A stretch of DNA of 38,007 nucleotides from Veillonella sp. KGMB01456 (lineage in GTDB: Bacteria; Bacillota; Negativicutes; Veillonellales; Veillonellaceae), in the NCBI RefSeq assembly GCF_023051165.1, contig NZ_JALKIG010000021.1, positions 1 through 38,007 on the forward strand, read 5' to 3'. This document shows positions 1 to 7,090 of this stretch, one piece after another; within the stretch, counting starts at the first letter, position 1, and each line of letters starts with the position of its first letter. Both the position numbers and the translations under genes were made by a program. The notes beneath the pieces were generated by a model. The model ran no database searches. It was not told the DNA's origin and saw nothing but the letters and a program-made list of their open reading frames with translations.

Positions 1-54
1 AAACCGACCTCCTTAAAATTAGATTTTTAGGTCTAACTTTAAGGGGTCGGTTCA
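1..54. repeat. Palindromic repeat, possible IS3-like terminal inverted repeats
   Basis: The arm at about 2-23 (AACCGACCTCCTTAAAATTA...) is the near-perfect reverse complement of the arm at 32-52 (ending AAGGGGTCGGTT), with one bulge, one mismatch and a loop of about 8 bases. The right arm ends GGTCGGTTCA, which resembles the right ends of IS3-family elements (TGNACCGACCCC... read on the other strand). Two such ends facing each other with almost nothing between them would be a MITE-like remnant. Alternatively it is a hairpin at the 3' end of a gene outside the window. The window edge cuts off the outermost bases, so identity is uncertain. Confidence 0.4.
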
Positions 55-121
55 AGCCGCTGGGAAGCTCTTTTTTATATGTATATTAAATTGTCAACAT
101 AATTAGTAACTTTGAATGATT

Positions 122-144
122 TGTTCGAAATTAACAATCGAACA
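122..144 (-). terminator. Hairpin just after yneA
   Basis: TGTTCG at 122-127 pairs with CGAACA at 139-144, three bases past the yneA stop. There is no good U tract, so it may be an RNA 3' stabiliser or a weak terminator. The half-sites are in the wrong order to be a LexA box. Confidence 0.3.
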
Positions 145-146
145 GA

Positions 147-461
147 TTATTCATTCTGAGCTACGTATTCACTGAATACTTTATCGTTCTGTGTTTTAAC
201 AGTAGGTATTTTGAGTGTACGACCCGGTTCTAAACTGGCAGTTTCATCTAATTTATTTAACGTGCTTACAGCGTGAACCATTTCACGGATATCTATATGA
301 TCATTGGCATATTGGGAAGCAATGCCCCAAACAGTATCACCGGCTTTTACGGTTACGGTGCGTACATTATGCGTATCTAACTCAATGCTTGGCGTATTCA
401 TAAAATAACCTATGGTTAAGGTTAAGAACATACTGAAAACAATTAAAAAATCGCGTTTCAT
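147..461 (-). CDS. yneA: YneA-like LysM cell-division inhibitor
   Basis: A 104-residue protein with one N-terminal membrane segment (about residues 4-22, FLIVFSMFLTLTIGYF) followed by a LysM domain (about 36-90, with VKAGDTVWGIASQYA and a closing GRTLKIPT). Size, architecture and position divergent from lexA match YneA, the SOS-induced protein that delays septation in Bacillus and relatives by acting at the membrane/cell wall during DNA damage. An upstream in-frame GTG would add three residues, but the GGGGTG ribosome site lies six bases before the ATG at 461, which I prefer. Its promoter (544-573) has a LexA-box-like palindrome in the spacer. The function is inferred from synteny and domains; LysM proteins are otherwise generic. 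Confidence 0.8.
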   Translation of the reverse strand: MKRDFLIVFSMFLTLTIGYFMNTPSIELDTHNVRTVTVKAGDTVWGIASQYANDHIDIREMVHAVSTLNKLDETASLEPGRTLKIPTVKTQNDKVFSEYVAQNE

Positions 462-543
462 AACAATCACCCCATTGAACTATGCTTTCTAAATAGTATT
501 TAAACGAACATTACTAACGGTATATATGTTTGTTTACACGCTT

Positions 544-573
544 AGTATATCACACGAATAAATGTTCGGTCAA
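544..573 (-). promoter_or_regulatory. yneA promoter
   Basis: On the minus strand TTGACC (568-573) and TATACT (544-549) are separated by 18 bases. The palindrome at 555-568 fills most of the spacer, so a bound repressor would block RNA polymerase directly. Match to the sigma-70-type consensus is good (5/6 and 5/6). Confidence 0.7.
555..568. promoter_or_regulatory. LexA-box-like operator 1 (SOS box)
   Basis: CGAATAAATGTTCG differs at one position from the Firmicutes LexA box CGAAC-N4-GTTCG. It lies in the yneA promoter spacer and 26 bases upstream of the lexA -35, so it could control both divergent genes. Binding is inferred from the motif and the position beside lexA. Confidence 0.7.
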
Positions 574-582
574 GGTGAAAAT

Positions 583-596
583 CGAACTTTTATTTG
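583..596. promoter_or_regulatory. LexA-box-like operator 2 overlapping the lexA -35
   Basis: CGAACTTTTATTTG has one perfect half-site and a second half matching three of five bases. It overlaps the first three bases of the lexA -35 element, a plausible place for autorepression. Weaker than the site at 555-568. Confidence 0.4.
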
Positions 597-623
597 ACAA
601 TATTTGTAAATACGTTCTATAAT
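594..623 (+). promoter_or_regulatory. lexA promoter
   Basis: TTGACA (594-599) and TATAAT (618-623) are perfect consensus hexamers separated by 18 bases. The start codon is about 100 bases further on, giving lexA a leader of roughly that length. Confidence 0.8.
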
Positions 624-731
624 AACATTGAGATAGTTTATGTACGCCAATTTTTATAAATTACATTTCATAATATATGACTATTTAGTTAATGACAGAT
701 TTTAAGTATTTTAGATTGTGAGGTTATAGCC

Positions 732-1415
732 GTGAGACGACCTGCTACCGATATTAACTCAAAACAAAAGAAAATTTTGGATTATATTACCATGTGTTTA
801 GAAACTAAATTTCGCTGCCCCAGTGTTCGTGAAATTTGTGAGTATATGGGATTGAGCTCTACTTCTACGGTTCAGAGTCATCTTAATACTTTAGAACGTT
901 TTGGCTATATTACCCGTGATGTAAATAAGAACCGCTCTATTACAGTTGTTGGCCTTAAGCCTAAAATGGCGCCTAAAGTAGAGGTGTCTGCTGATAAACA
1001 GGTTACCTCTTCCGAAACATTTGAAATGCTCCAGGCTCGTTTACGTAATGTTCCTTTAATCGGTACGGTTCAAGCCGGTACACCGGTAACGGCTATTCAA
1101 AACCAGGAAGCTACTATTCCGCTTCCTTTATCCTTAATTGGTAATTCCGAATGTTTCCTCCTTCGTGTACGCGGTGAGTCGATGCGTGATATCGGCATGT
1201 ATGAAGGTGACTTACTAATCGTTCGTAATCAACAAACCGCTAATAACGGTGATATTGTAGTAGCCCGTATTGATGACGAAGCAACGGTTAAACGCTTCTA
1301 TCGTGAAGCCAATCGAATTCGTTTACAGCCTGAAAATAGTGAATTTGAACCTATTTATACAGATTCCTGTACTATCGAGGGTAAAGTTATCGGTTTAATT
1401 CGCGATCACATTTAA
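732..1415 (+). CDS. lexA: LexA repressor
   Basis: The master repressor of the SOS response, which self-cleaves when stimulated by RecA filaments. The 227-residue product has an N-terminal winged helix (about 10-65, SVREICEYMGLSSTSTVQSH) and a C-terminal S24 peptidase domain. The cleavage bond is Ala115-Gly116 (TVQAGTP), the nucleophile is Ser150 (RGESMRD) and the general base is Lys187 (ATVKRF), all intact. It is about 20 residues longer than Bacillus LexA, the extra lying in the linker around 75-100. The start is a GTG with a modest AGG eight bases upstream. It is divergent from a yneA-like gene, the arrangement known from Bacillus, and is probably autoregulated through the sites at 555-596. 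Confidence 0.96.
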   Translation: MRRPATDINSKQKKILDYITMCLETKFRCPSVREICEYMGLSSTSTVQSHLNTLERFGYITRDVNKNRSITVVGLKPKMAPKVEVSADKQVTSSETFEMLQARLRNVPLIGTVQAGTPVTAIQNQEATIPLPLSLIGNSECFLLRVRGESMRDIGMYEGDLLIVRNQQTANNGDIVVARIDDEATVKRFYREANRIRLQPENSEFEPIYTDSCTIEGKVIGLIRDHI

Positions 1416-1453
1416 TAGTCAGTCTGTCATTTATATTTTCAATTAAATAAAAT

Positions 1454-1510
1454 AAAACGAACACTTGTTTGTCTGCCGGAATTTTGGCTTAAGAAACAAG
1501 TGTTCGTTTT
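1454..1510. terminator. Bidirectional terminator between lexA and dapA
   Basis: The arm at 1454-1470 (AAAACGAACACTTGTTT) is perfectly complementary to 1494-1510, with A and T runs outside the stem on both sides, so it can stop transcription from either converging gene. The left arm also contains CGAACACTTGTTTG (1458-1471), one base from a LexA box. Confidence 0.85.
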
Positions 1511-1561
1511 TTATTTTTATAATTTTCTTCTTTATTATTGTTGTTGTAATGCAGTGCTGGC

Positions 1562-2443
1562 TTATTTAATGTATGGTTTAATAGCTGCATTAATTACGGC
1601 TTCTTCTTCGTCCGACGGTTCACATAACGGCAAGTGGAACGGACCGGCCGGCAAACCTAATTGACGTACTGCGTATTTTACAGGAATCGGATTAGTTGTT
1701 ACAAACATGGCTTTGAATATAGGGAATAAGTCTTTATTGATTCGTTTGGCTTTAGCCACATCCCCTGCTTCATAAGCCTGAATCATTTCATTCATTTCTT
1801 TGCCCACTACATGAGCCGCTACAGAAATAACTCCGCATCCGCCTACAGCGAGCATCGGTAGAGTTAACCCATCATCACCACTGTAAATCATGAAATCATC
1901 CGGCAATAAATGATAAATTTCAGCCGCTACATTAATATCACCGCTCGCTTCTTTAACAGCAGCAATATTTGGGCAAGCTTCACGCAATTTAGCTATAGTA
2001 GCGGGCATAATTTTGCCGCCTGTACGGCCCGGAACATTGTATACGATGACCGGTAAATCAGTAGCTTCAGCCATGGCTTTGAAATGTTCAAATAATCCGC
2101 GTTGATTTGGTTTATTGTAATAAGGTACTACGCCCATTACGGCATTTACGCCCGTTTTAGAAGCCGCCTTGGTCAATTCTATTGTACGTTGGGTATTATT
2201 GGAACCTGTATTGGCCACGATGGAACCTAAATGACCACACTCGCGCGCGATTAATTCAAATAGCTTAAGTTTGTCCTCATTGTCAATTGTGGGACTTTCT
2301 CCCGTAGTGCCACATACAATAAGACCATCAGATCCATTGTTTAGTAAATGCTTGGCTAATGTGAGCGCTCCTTCAAAATCTACTGAACCATCCGCGTTAA
2401 ACGGTGTAATCATAGCTGTTAATACGCGACCTAAGGTTTTCAT
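1562..2443 (-). CDS. dapA: 4-hydroxy-tetrahydrodipicolinate synthase
   Basis: Condenses pyruvate with aspartate semialdehyde, the first committed step of diaminopimelate and lysine synthesis in the cytoplasm. The 293-residue TIM barrel has normal family length. The Schiff-base lysine is Lys164 (AAVKEASGD), the catalytic tyrosine is Tyr135 (VIVYNVPGRTG), and the substrate loop GTTGES lies at 45-50. An AGGAGGT ribosome site precedes the ATG. It is the last gene of the dapB-asd-dapA operon, 24 bases after asd, and therefore probably under the lysine riboswitch upstream of dapB. The terminator at 1454-1510 closes the unit. Confidence 0.96.
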   Translation of the reverse strand: MKTLGRVLTAMITPFNADGSVDFEGALTLAKHLLNNGSDGLIVCGTTGESPTIDNEDKLKLFELIARECGHLGSIVANTGSNNTQRTIELTKAASKTGVNAVMGVVPYYNKPNQRGLFEHFKAMAEATDLPVIVYNVPGRTGGKIMPATIAKLREACPNIAAVKEASGDINVAAEIYHLLPDDFMIYSGDDGLTLPMLAVGGCGVISVAAHVVGKEMNEMIQAYEAGDVAKAKRINKDLFPIFKAMFVTTNPIPVKYAVRQLGLPAGPFHLPLCEPSDEEEAVINAAIKPYIK

Positions 2444-2467
2444 AATAACCTCCTCTAAAACTATTCT

Positions 2468-3499
2468 TTAAAATGATTGGTGTTCCACCAAATACTCGGC
2501 AATCTGCAAGGCATTCAAGGCAGCCCCTTTGCGGATTTGATCGCCGGCAATCCAGAAATTCATGCCTTTATCGTTGTATAAATCTTTGCGAATACGGCCG
2601 ATTTCACAATCATCCTTACCGGATGTGTAAAGCGGCATCGGATACGCTTGTTCTTGTGGATTATCATTGACCACAAGGCCCGGGAATTTTTCACAGGCAG
2701 CTTTAAAATCAGCAACACTTACCGGTGCTTCGGTTTCTACCAAAACAGACTCGGAATGGGAACGATATACGGGGATACGAACCGTGGTCGGAACGACTTG
2801 AATGGAATCATCATGCAAAATCTTCTGCGTTTCATTGACCATTTTCATTTCTTCTTTAGTATAATCGTTGTCCAAGAAAACATCAATTTGCGGAATTACA
2901 TTAAAAGCAATCGGATAATGTTTAGGCGCGGAAGCACTAGGTAAGATATGGGCTTCCATCGGTTTCCCTTGAATGTGAGCACTTACTTGGTTATCCAATT
3001 CGTCAATGCCTTCCTTACCGGCTCCGGATACGGCCTGGTAGGTACTTACGACAACACGTTTAATCGGCGATAAATCGTGGAGCGGTTTAAGCCCTAAAGC
3101 CATAATAATGGTAGAGCAGTTTGGATTGGCGATAATGCCTTGATGAGTATCGATATCTTCCGGATTTACTTCGGGTACTACGAGCGGTACGTTCGGATCC
3201 ATTCGGAAGGTGCTGGAGTTATCGATAACAATAGCACCGCGTTTCACCGCTTCCGGTGCCAAAGTTTTGGATATGGAGCCACCCGCAAATAAAGCAATGT
3301 CAACATTTTCAAAAGAATCGGCGGTAGCTTCTTCTACCACATAAGTTTTACCGCATACTGTTAATTCCGTGCCGGCTGAACGAGCGGATGCCAATAATTT
3401 AAGATTTTCAAACGGAAATTGGCGATCTTCGATTAATTTAATAAATTCTTGCCCTACCGCGCCGGTAGCACCTAAAATAGCAACATTTGGTTTTCTCAT
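2468..3499 (-). CDS. asd: Aspartate-semialdehyde dehydrogenase
   Basis: Reduces aspartyl phosphate to aspartate semialdehyde, the branch point feeding DapA and homoserine dehydrogenase. The 343-residue protein starts with the NADP-binding motif GATGAVGQEF; the catalytic cysteine is Cys128 (ANPNCST) and the active-site histidine lies in PVYRSHSESV. The reading frame extends 25 codons further upstream, but those encode unrelated hydrophobic sequence, and GGGAGAG sits six bases before the ATG at 3499, so I place the start there. It lies between dapB (90 bases upstream) and dapA. The hom gene at 27480-28769 uses the same product for threonine synthesis. Confidence 0.95.
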   Translation of the reverse strand: MRKPNVAILGATGAVGQEFIKLIEDRQFPFENLKLLASARSAGTELTVCGKTYVVEEATADSFENVDIALFAGGSISKTLAPEAVKRGAIVIDNSSTFRMDPNVPLVVPEVNPEDIDTHQGIIANPNCSTIIMALGLKPLHDLSPIKRVVVSTYQAVSGAGKEGIDELDNQVSAHIQGKPMEAHILPSASAPKHYPIAFNVIPQIDVFLDNDYTKEEMKMVNETQKILHDDSIQVVPTTVRIPVYRSHSESVLVETEAPVSVADFKAACEKFPGLVVNDNPQEQAYPMPLYTSGKDDCEIGRIRKDLYNDKGMNFWIAGDQIRKGAALNALQIAEYLVEHQSF

Positions 3500-3589
3500 G
3501 TGTATCTCTCCCAATTTAATAAAAATAAATATTGTAGCAATAGTATGACAAAGGGTTTTTAAATACCCTATCATATCCTATCTTTAAAA

Positions 3590-4387
3590 TTATAAGTAAT
3601 GTTCCAAACCGTAAGTAAGGCCCGGTTTTTCAGCAATCTTCTTACAAGCTAAAACTACGCCCGGCATGAAGGATAAACGGCTGAGTGAATCGTGGCGAAT
3701 TGTCAGTGTTTCATCATAACCCCCAAATAAAACTTCCTGATGAGCCACATAACCCGGCAAGCGAACGCTGTGAATCGTTACATCATCTACCTTGGCACCG
3801 CGAGCACCGGGTAAACTTTCACGAGTTAAATCTTCAGCCCCTACCGCACCGGCTGCCTGTTTAGCTTCATTAATAAGCTTGGCTGTTAATACGGCCGTTC
3901 CCGATGGAGCATCATATTTGTGATTGTGATGCAATTCGATAATTTCTACATTCGGGAAATAGGGTGCCAAATCAGCTGCTGTTTTCATCATCATAACAGC
4001 GCCCAGTGAAAAGTTAGGTGCCACAAAGCAATTGGCATTATTGGCTTTACCGATGGCCGCTAATTCATCACGCTGTTCAGCGGTAAGACCGGTAGTTCCG
4101 ATTACCATGTGAACGCCGGCGCCTAAAACAGTTTTAGCGTTTTCAAAAATAATGGCGGGACTGGTAAAATCAACGATAACATCCGGCTTTTTAGCGCTTA
4201 AGGCGGCTGTTAAGCTTTCGTATAAAGGCAGCCCCAATGATTCGATACCGGCAGCTGTACCGGCATCTTCTCCGGCCTGTTTAGGATCGATACCGCCGAT
4301 AAACTGTAAGTCCGGATCATTATGAACAGCTTTTACGACTTCGCGACCCATTTTGCCGGTCGCACCACATACCATTACTGTAATCAT
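3590..4387 (-). CDS. dapB: 4-hydroxy-tetrahydrodipicolinate reductase
   Basis: Reduces the DapA product with NAD(P)H in diaminopimelate synthesis. The 265-residue protein begins with the dinucleotide motif CGATGKMGREV and carries the family signature ELHHNHKYDAPSGTA with the catalytic histidine pair and lysine. The open frame continues 32 codons upstream, but that stretch overlaps the riboswitch terminator hairpin; GGAGG lies seven bases before the ATG at 4387, which is therefore the start. It is the first gene of the lysine-regulated operon. A second ATG two codons earlier is only one base from the ribosome site and unlikely to be used. Confidence 0.95.
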   Translation of the reverse strand: MITVMVCGATGKMGREVVKAVHNDPDLQFIGGIDPKQAGEDAGTAAGIESLGLPLYESLTAALSAKKPDVIVDFTSPAIIFENAKTVLGAGVHMVIGTTGLTAEQRDELAAIGKANNANCFVAPNFSLGAVMMMKTAADLAPYFPNVEIIELHHNHKYDAPSGTAVLTAKLINEAKQAAGAVGAEDLTRESLPGARGAKVDDVTIHSVRLPGYVAHQEVLFGGYDETLTIRHDSLSRLSFMPGVVLACKKIAEKPGLTYGLEHYL

Positions 4388-4400
4388 GTTCATTCCTCCC

Positions 4401-4433
4401 AAAAAAAAGACCAGCGGATAGCTGCCACTGATC
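4401..4433 (-). terminator. Riboswitch expression-platform terminator
   Basis: On the minus strand GATCAGTGG pairs over nine positions (with some G-U) with CCGCTGGTC across a short loop (4409-4433), followed by eight U residues (4401-4408). It sits between the lysine aptamer and the dapB ribosome site, which begins right after the U run. This is the layout of a transcription-attenuating riboswitch. Confidence 0.85.
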
Positions 4434-4499
4434 TTGGTATGGTTACCTGAACGACTATGCGCTTTATCATATGAATATAACAAAACTATGATAGTCAGA

Positions 4500-4668
4500 A
4501 CAATGAGCTAGCACTCCATCAAATGATGACAGTCATACACTTATTCAATGCACAACCAGCTATGTTTGTCGGCACAAACAAGCTTCGGCGATTCTCCCTT
4601 TCTTCATATCTCACAGCCTTGCCGGGCTCCTTACAAGTACTCTTAAGCATCGCGCCTCTATCTCCGCA
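4500..4668 (-). ncRNA. Lysine riboswitch (L box)
   Basis: Read on the minus strand, the leader has the conserved pieces of the lysine aptamer in order: AGATAGAGGCGCGA near the 5' end, AAGAGTA, GGAG, AAGGG, ATCGCCGAAGC, then GCTGGTTGTGCATTGAATAA and GGAGTGCTAGCTCATTG at the 3' side. These line up closely with the Bacillus lysC leader as I remember it. The ends form the P1 stem (GAGATAG with CTAGCTC, one mismatch). Lysine binding should favour the terminator at 4401-4433 and shut off dapB-asd-dapA. Boundaries are approximate. Confidence 0.92.
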
Positions 4669-4701
4669 TATTTAATTCAAAATTCAAAAGTGATTACCAA
4701 T

Positions 4702-4730
4702 AGTATACATTTATTTTCTGATGGCGTCAA
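4702..4730 (-). promoter_or_regulatory. dapB operon promoter
   Basis: TTGACG (4725-4730) and TATACT (4702-4707) are spaced by exactly 17 bases on the minus strand. Transcription would start near 4695, about 30 bases before the riboswitch aptamer. A perfect 14-base palindrome, ATAGTTATAACTAT (4747-4760), lies 17 bases upstream of the -35. Confidence 0.8.
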
Positions 4731-4776
4731 ATCGTATTCTGTATACATAGTTATAACTATAACCGAGGTAAAGCTA

Positions 4777-6450
4777 TTAATGCTTATTTTTAAAATGCTG
4801 AATCATTTCTTTCGCCGTAGCTAGAGCCGTATGGGAGAAGTTTTGACCGGACATCATGCGGGCGATTTGTTCCACATGTTCTTCCTCGCTAAGCTCGGTA
4901 AGGCTTGATACGGTGCGTCCATCCACTTCCTGCTTGGACAGGTGATAATGATGTTTGGCAATACTTGCGGTTTGAGGCAAATGAGTTATACAAAATACCT
5001 GTGTGCTGTTGCTGAGTTGTTGGATTTTAGCTGCTACCTGCAAGGCAATATCGCCACTAATACCAACGTCGATTTCATCGAATACCAAAGTCTTAAATGT
5101 TTTGGTATTAAATACCGTTTTAAAGGCCAAAGCGATACGCGAGATTTCACCGCCGGAGGCCACTTTGTGGAGCGGCAATAAGTCCTCCCCTGCATTGGCA
5201 TTGAATAAGAGTTCAATGCGTTTAGCCCCTAACGGCAATAGTTCGTCACTTTTTTCAATGACAAATTGAAGTTTGGCTTTACTCATCCCTAAGTCTTTTA
5301 ACTGCTTTTGCAATTGTTCGGCAATTATGGCACTGTTTGTATCGCGAATCGCAGTAAGCTCAGCTAATTTAGTTCTTGCATCGGCTTCGGCTTGTTGGAC
5401 GGCTTTTTCTAAATCTTCTTTAGCATAGCTCTGTGCTTCTAACTCTTCCAATCGGGCTTGCGCTTTGTTTTCAAATTCTAAAACGGCTTCAATGGTTTCC
5501 CCATATTTGCGTTTTAAACCGTAAATTAAGGAATCCCGTTCCTGACAATAGGCGTACCGTTCTTCATCATAAGAAATGGAATCACGATAGCGATCAAGCC
5601 CTTGCGCCGCTTCTTCTAATTGAAAATAGGCGGAATTGATCAATTCGGATAAGTCTTTGAGCTCCTCGTCATAACGAACCAAATCCTGTACTTCCGATTT
5701 AATGCTGTTGACTGCTTCCAAGATGGCATGTCGATCACTGTAGAAGGCATTGTAACAAGCACCTAATACTTTATCCAGATGTTCAAAGCTGTCTAATCGT
5801 TTAAGTTCTGCCGCTAACGCTTCGTCTTCACCCGGTTTCAGTTGCGCTTCTTCAATTTCATCAATTTGAAAGCGAAGCATATCCAGTTCTCTGGCTCGTT
5901 CCGCAGCCATGGCTTCCAGACCGTCTAATTGAGATTTTGCTGTTTTATAGCTCTTATAGGCCTTTACATAAGTATCAAAGGCCGTTTGCCCTTCTTTGGT
6001 GTATTCATCTAAATATTTGTGATGCACATCAGGATTCAACAAGAGCTGATTGCTATATTGGCCGTGAATATCCGCTAAATAAAGGCCGATTTCGCGCAGT
6101 GCTTTAAGTGGGATAGCCTGGTCATTAGCCAAAATAGTAGACTTTCCTTGACGGTTAAAAGAGCGCGATAAAATGAGCTGATTTTCTTCCACGAGAATAT
6201 TTTTAGCTGTTAAAAGATCTAACAGTTCCGTATCATCGGTTACATCGAATACCCCTTCAATAACAAAGGCATCCTTGCCATGGCGGATAAAATCACTGCT
6301 GGCCCGCTCGCCCAACAGAATGCTGAAAGCATCCATAAGGATGGATTTACCGGCACCGGTTTCACCGGTAAAGATGGTAATGCCGTCCGAAAATTGTAAA
6401 TTCATCTGTTCAATTAAGGCAAAATTACGAATTCCCATTTGTGTGAGCAT
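4777..6450 (-). CDS. recN: DNA repair protein RecN
   Basis: An SMC-like ATPase that acts early in recombinational repair of double-strand breaks. The 557-residue protein has Walker A at about 29-39 (FTGETGAGKS), a long central coiled coil (about 155-370, rich in E, K, L and A), and a C-terminal half with the ABC signature ASGGEISRIAL and Walker B TLVFDEIDVG. Length matches the family. It follows argR as in Bacillus (ahrC-recN), separated here by 181 bases that contain a hairpin and short tandem repeats. I see no LexA box directly upstream, so SOS control is not evident. Confidence 0.96.
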   Translation of the reverse strand: MLTQMGIRNFALIEQMNLQFSDGITIFTGETGAGKSILMDAFSILLGERASSDFIRHGKDAFVIEGVFDVTDDTELLDLLTAKNILVEENQLILSRSFNRQGKSTILANDQAIPLKALREIGLYLADIHGQYSNQLLLNPDVHHKYLDEYTKEGQTAFDTYVKAYKSYKTAKSQLDGLEAMAAERARELDMLRFQIDEIEEAQLKPGEDEALAAELKRLDSFEHLDKVLGACYNAFYSDRHAILEAVNSIKSEVQDLVRYDEELKDLSELINSAYFQLEEAAQGLDRYRDSISYDEERYAYCQERDSLIYGLKRKYGETIEAVLEFENKAQARLEELEAQSYAKEDLEKAVQQAEADARTKLAELTAIRDTNSAIIAEQLQKQLKDLGMSKAKLQFVIEKSDELLPLGAKRIELLFNANAGEDLLPLHKVASGGEISRIALAFKTVFNTKTFKTLVFDEIDVGISGDIALQVAAKIQQLSNSTQVFCITHLPQTASIAKHHYHLSKQEVDGRTVSSLTELSEEEHVEQIARMMSGQNFSHTALATAKEMIQHFKNKH

Positions 6451-6482
6451 AGATTACAAGTCCTTAATCCCTTTACAGGTAA

Positions 6483-6574
6483 TAACACATAAATAAATTA
6501 TACGATACCAATATAAATAATAAGTATACTGGGCAAATATAAATAGTAATTATACGAGGCAAACATAAATGATG
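6483..6574. repeat. 26-base tandem direct repeat in the argR-recN gap
   Basis: Copies at 6509-6534 and 6535-6560 share the pattern AATATAAATA-TAA-TATAC-GGC with a few substitutions. A partial copy follows at 6561-6574 (AAACATAAATGATG) and a degenerate one precedes at 6483-6508 (shared ATTATACGA). The period is exactly 26 bases. Function is unknown; it lies in the recN leader. Confidence 0.6.
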
Positions 6575-6588
6575 CCGTTAATAATCAC

Positions 6589-6620
6589 TAAGCCTATACG
6601 CATAAGGGCGCATAGGCTTA
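6589..6620 (-). terminator. Hairpin after argR
   Basis: TAAGCCTAT (6589-6597) and ATAGGCTTA (6612-6620) form a perfect nine-pair stem with a 14-base loop, 12 bases past the argR stop. The U tract is poor, so it may only partly separate argR from recN. Confidence 0.5.
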
Positions 6621-6631
6621 ATAGTTACATA

Positions 6632-7087
6632 TTAATCTTTCATAAGATCGGAAATACGTTTTAAAATCGGCTGTACGTCTTCAACGGAGCGTGCAATTAA
6701 TAAAATCGTATCATCACCGGCCAAGGTGCCGATTAACTCAGCCCATTTAGCATGGTCAATGGCAAATGCCACAGATTGAGCGGAACCCGGTAAGGTATGC
6801 AATACAATCTGATTCATGGTAAAGTCTACGCGCGTAATGGATTCTTGGAACAGGCGACTAATGCGATTACCGATAAGGAGTACATTCTCTTCCGGCGATA
6901 AAGCGTAACGATAATGACCGTCACCGGTAGGAATTTTAATGAGCATTAATTCTTTAATATCGCGGGATACCGTAGCTTGCGTAACTTCAATACCTTCCGC
7001 GGCTAAAGCGGCTGCCAATTCTTCCTGTGTTTCAATAGAGCGAGATTGTACGATTTCTTTGATTTTATTATATCTGTAACGTTTCAT
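6632..7087 (-). CDS. argR: Arginine repressor ArgR/AhrC
   Basis: Arginine-binding hexameric regulator of arginine synthesis and breakdown. The 151-residue protein has the N-terminal winged helix (about 1-70, with TQEELAAALAAEGIEVTQATVSRDIKEL) and the C-terminal oligomerisation and arginine-binding domain ending in GTLAGDDTILLIAR, whose paired aspartates contact arginine. Length is normal. It starts three bases after the mnmM-like gene stops and precedes recN, the conserved Firmicutes order. No arginine biosynthesis gene lies in this window, so its targets are elsewhere. Confidence 0.95.
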   Translation of the reverse strand: MKRYRYNKIKEIVQSRSIETQEELAAALAAEGIEVTQATVSRDIKELMLIKIPTGDGHYRYALSPEENVLLIGNRISRLFQESITRVDFTMNQIVLHTLPGSAQSVAFAIDHAKWAELIGTLAGDDTILLIARSVEDVQPILKRISDLMKD

Positions 7088-7090
7088 AGG

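Noticed and set aside
564-587. GTTCG...CGAAC inverted repeat between yneA and lexA as a single large operator
   Set aside because: The half-sites are in the reverse order and 14 bases apart; each is better explained as part of its own LexA-box-like site (555-568 and 583-596).
3500-3574. 25-codon N-terminal extension of asd
   Set aside because: It has no homology to the family, no ribosome site, and the ATG at 3499 is well placed after GGGAGAG directly before the nucleotide-binding motif.
4423-4429. GCCACTG, resembling the cobalamin riboswitch B12 box
   Set aside because: It is on the plus strand, while the leader is transcribed from the minus strand, and it is part of the lysine riboswitch terminator stem.
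4388-4483. 32-codon N-terminal extension of dapB
   Set aside because: It reads through the riboswitch terminator; the protein family starts at MITVMVCGATG.
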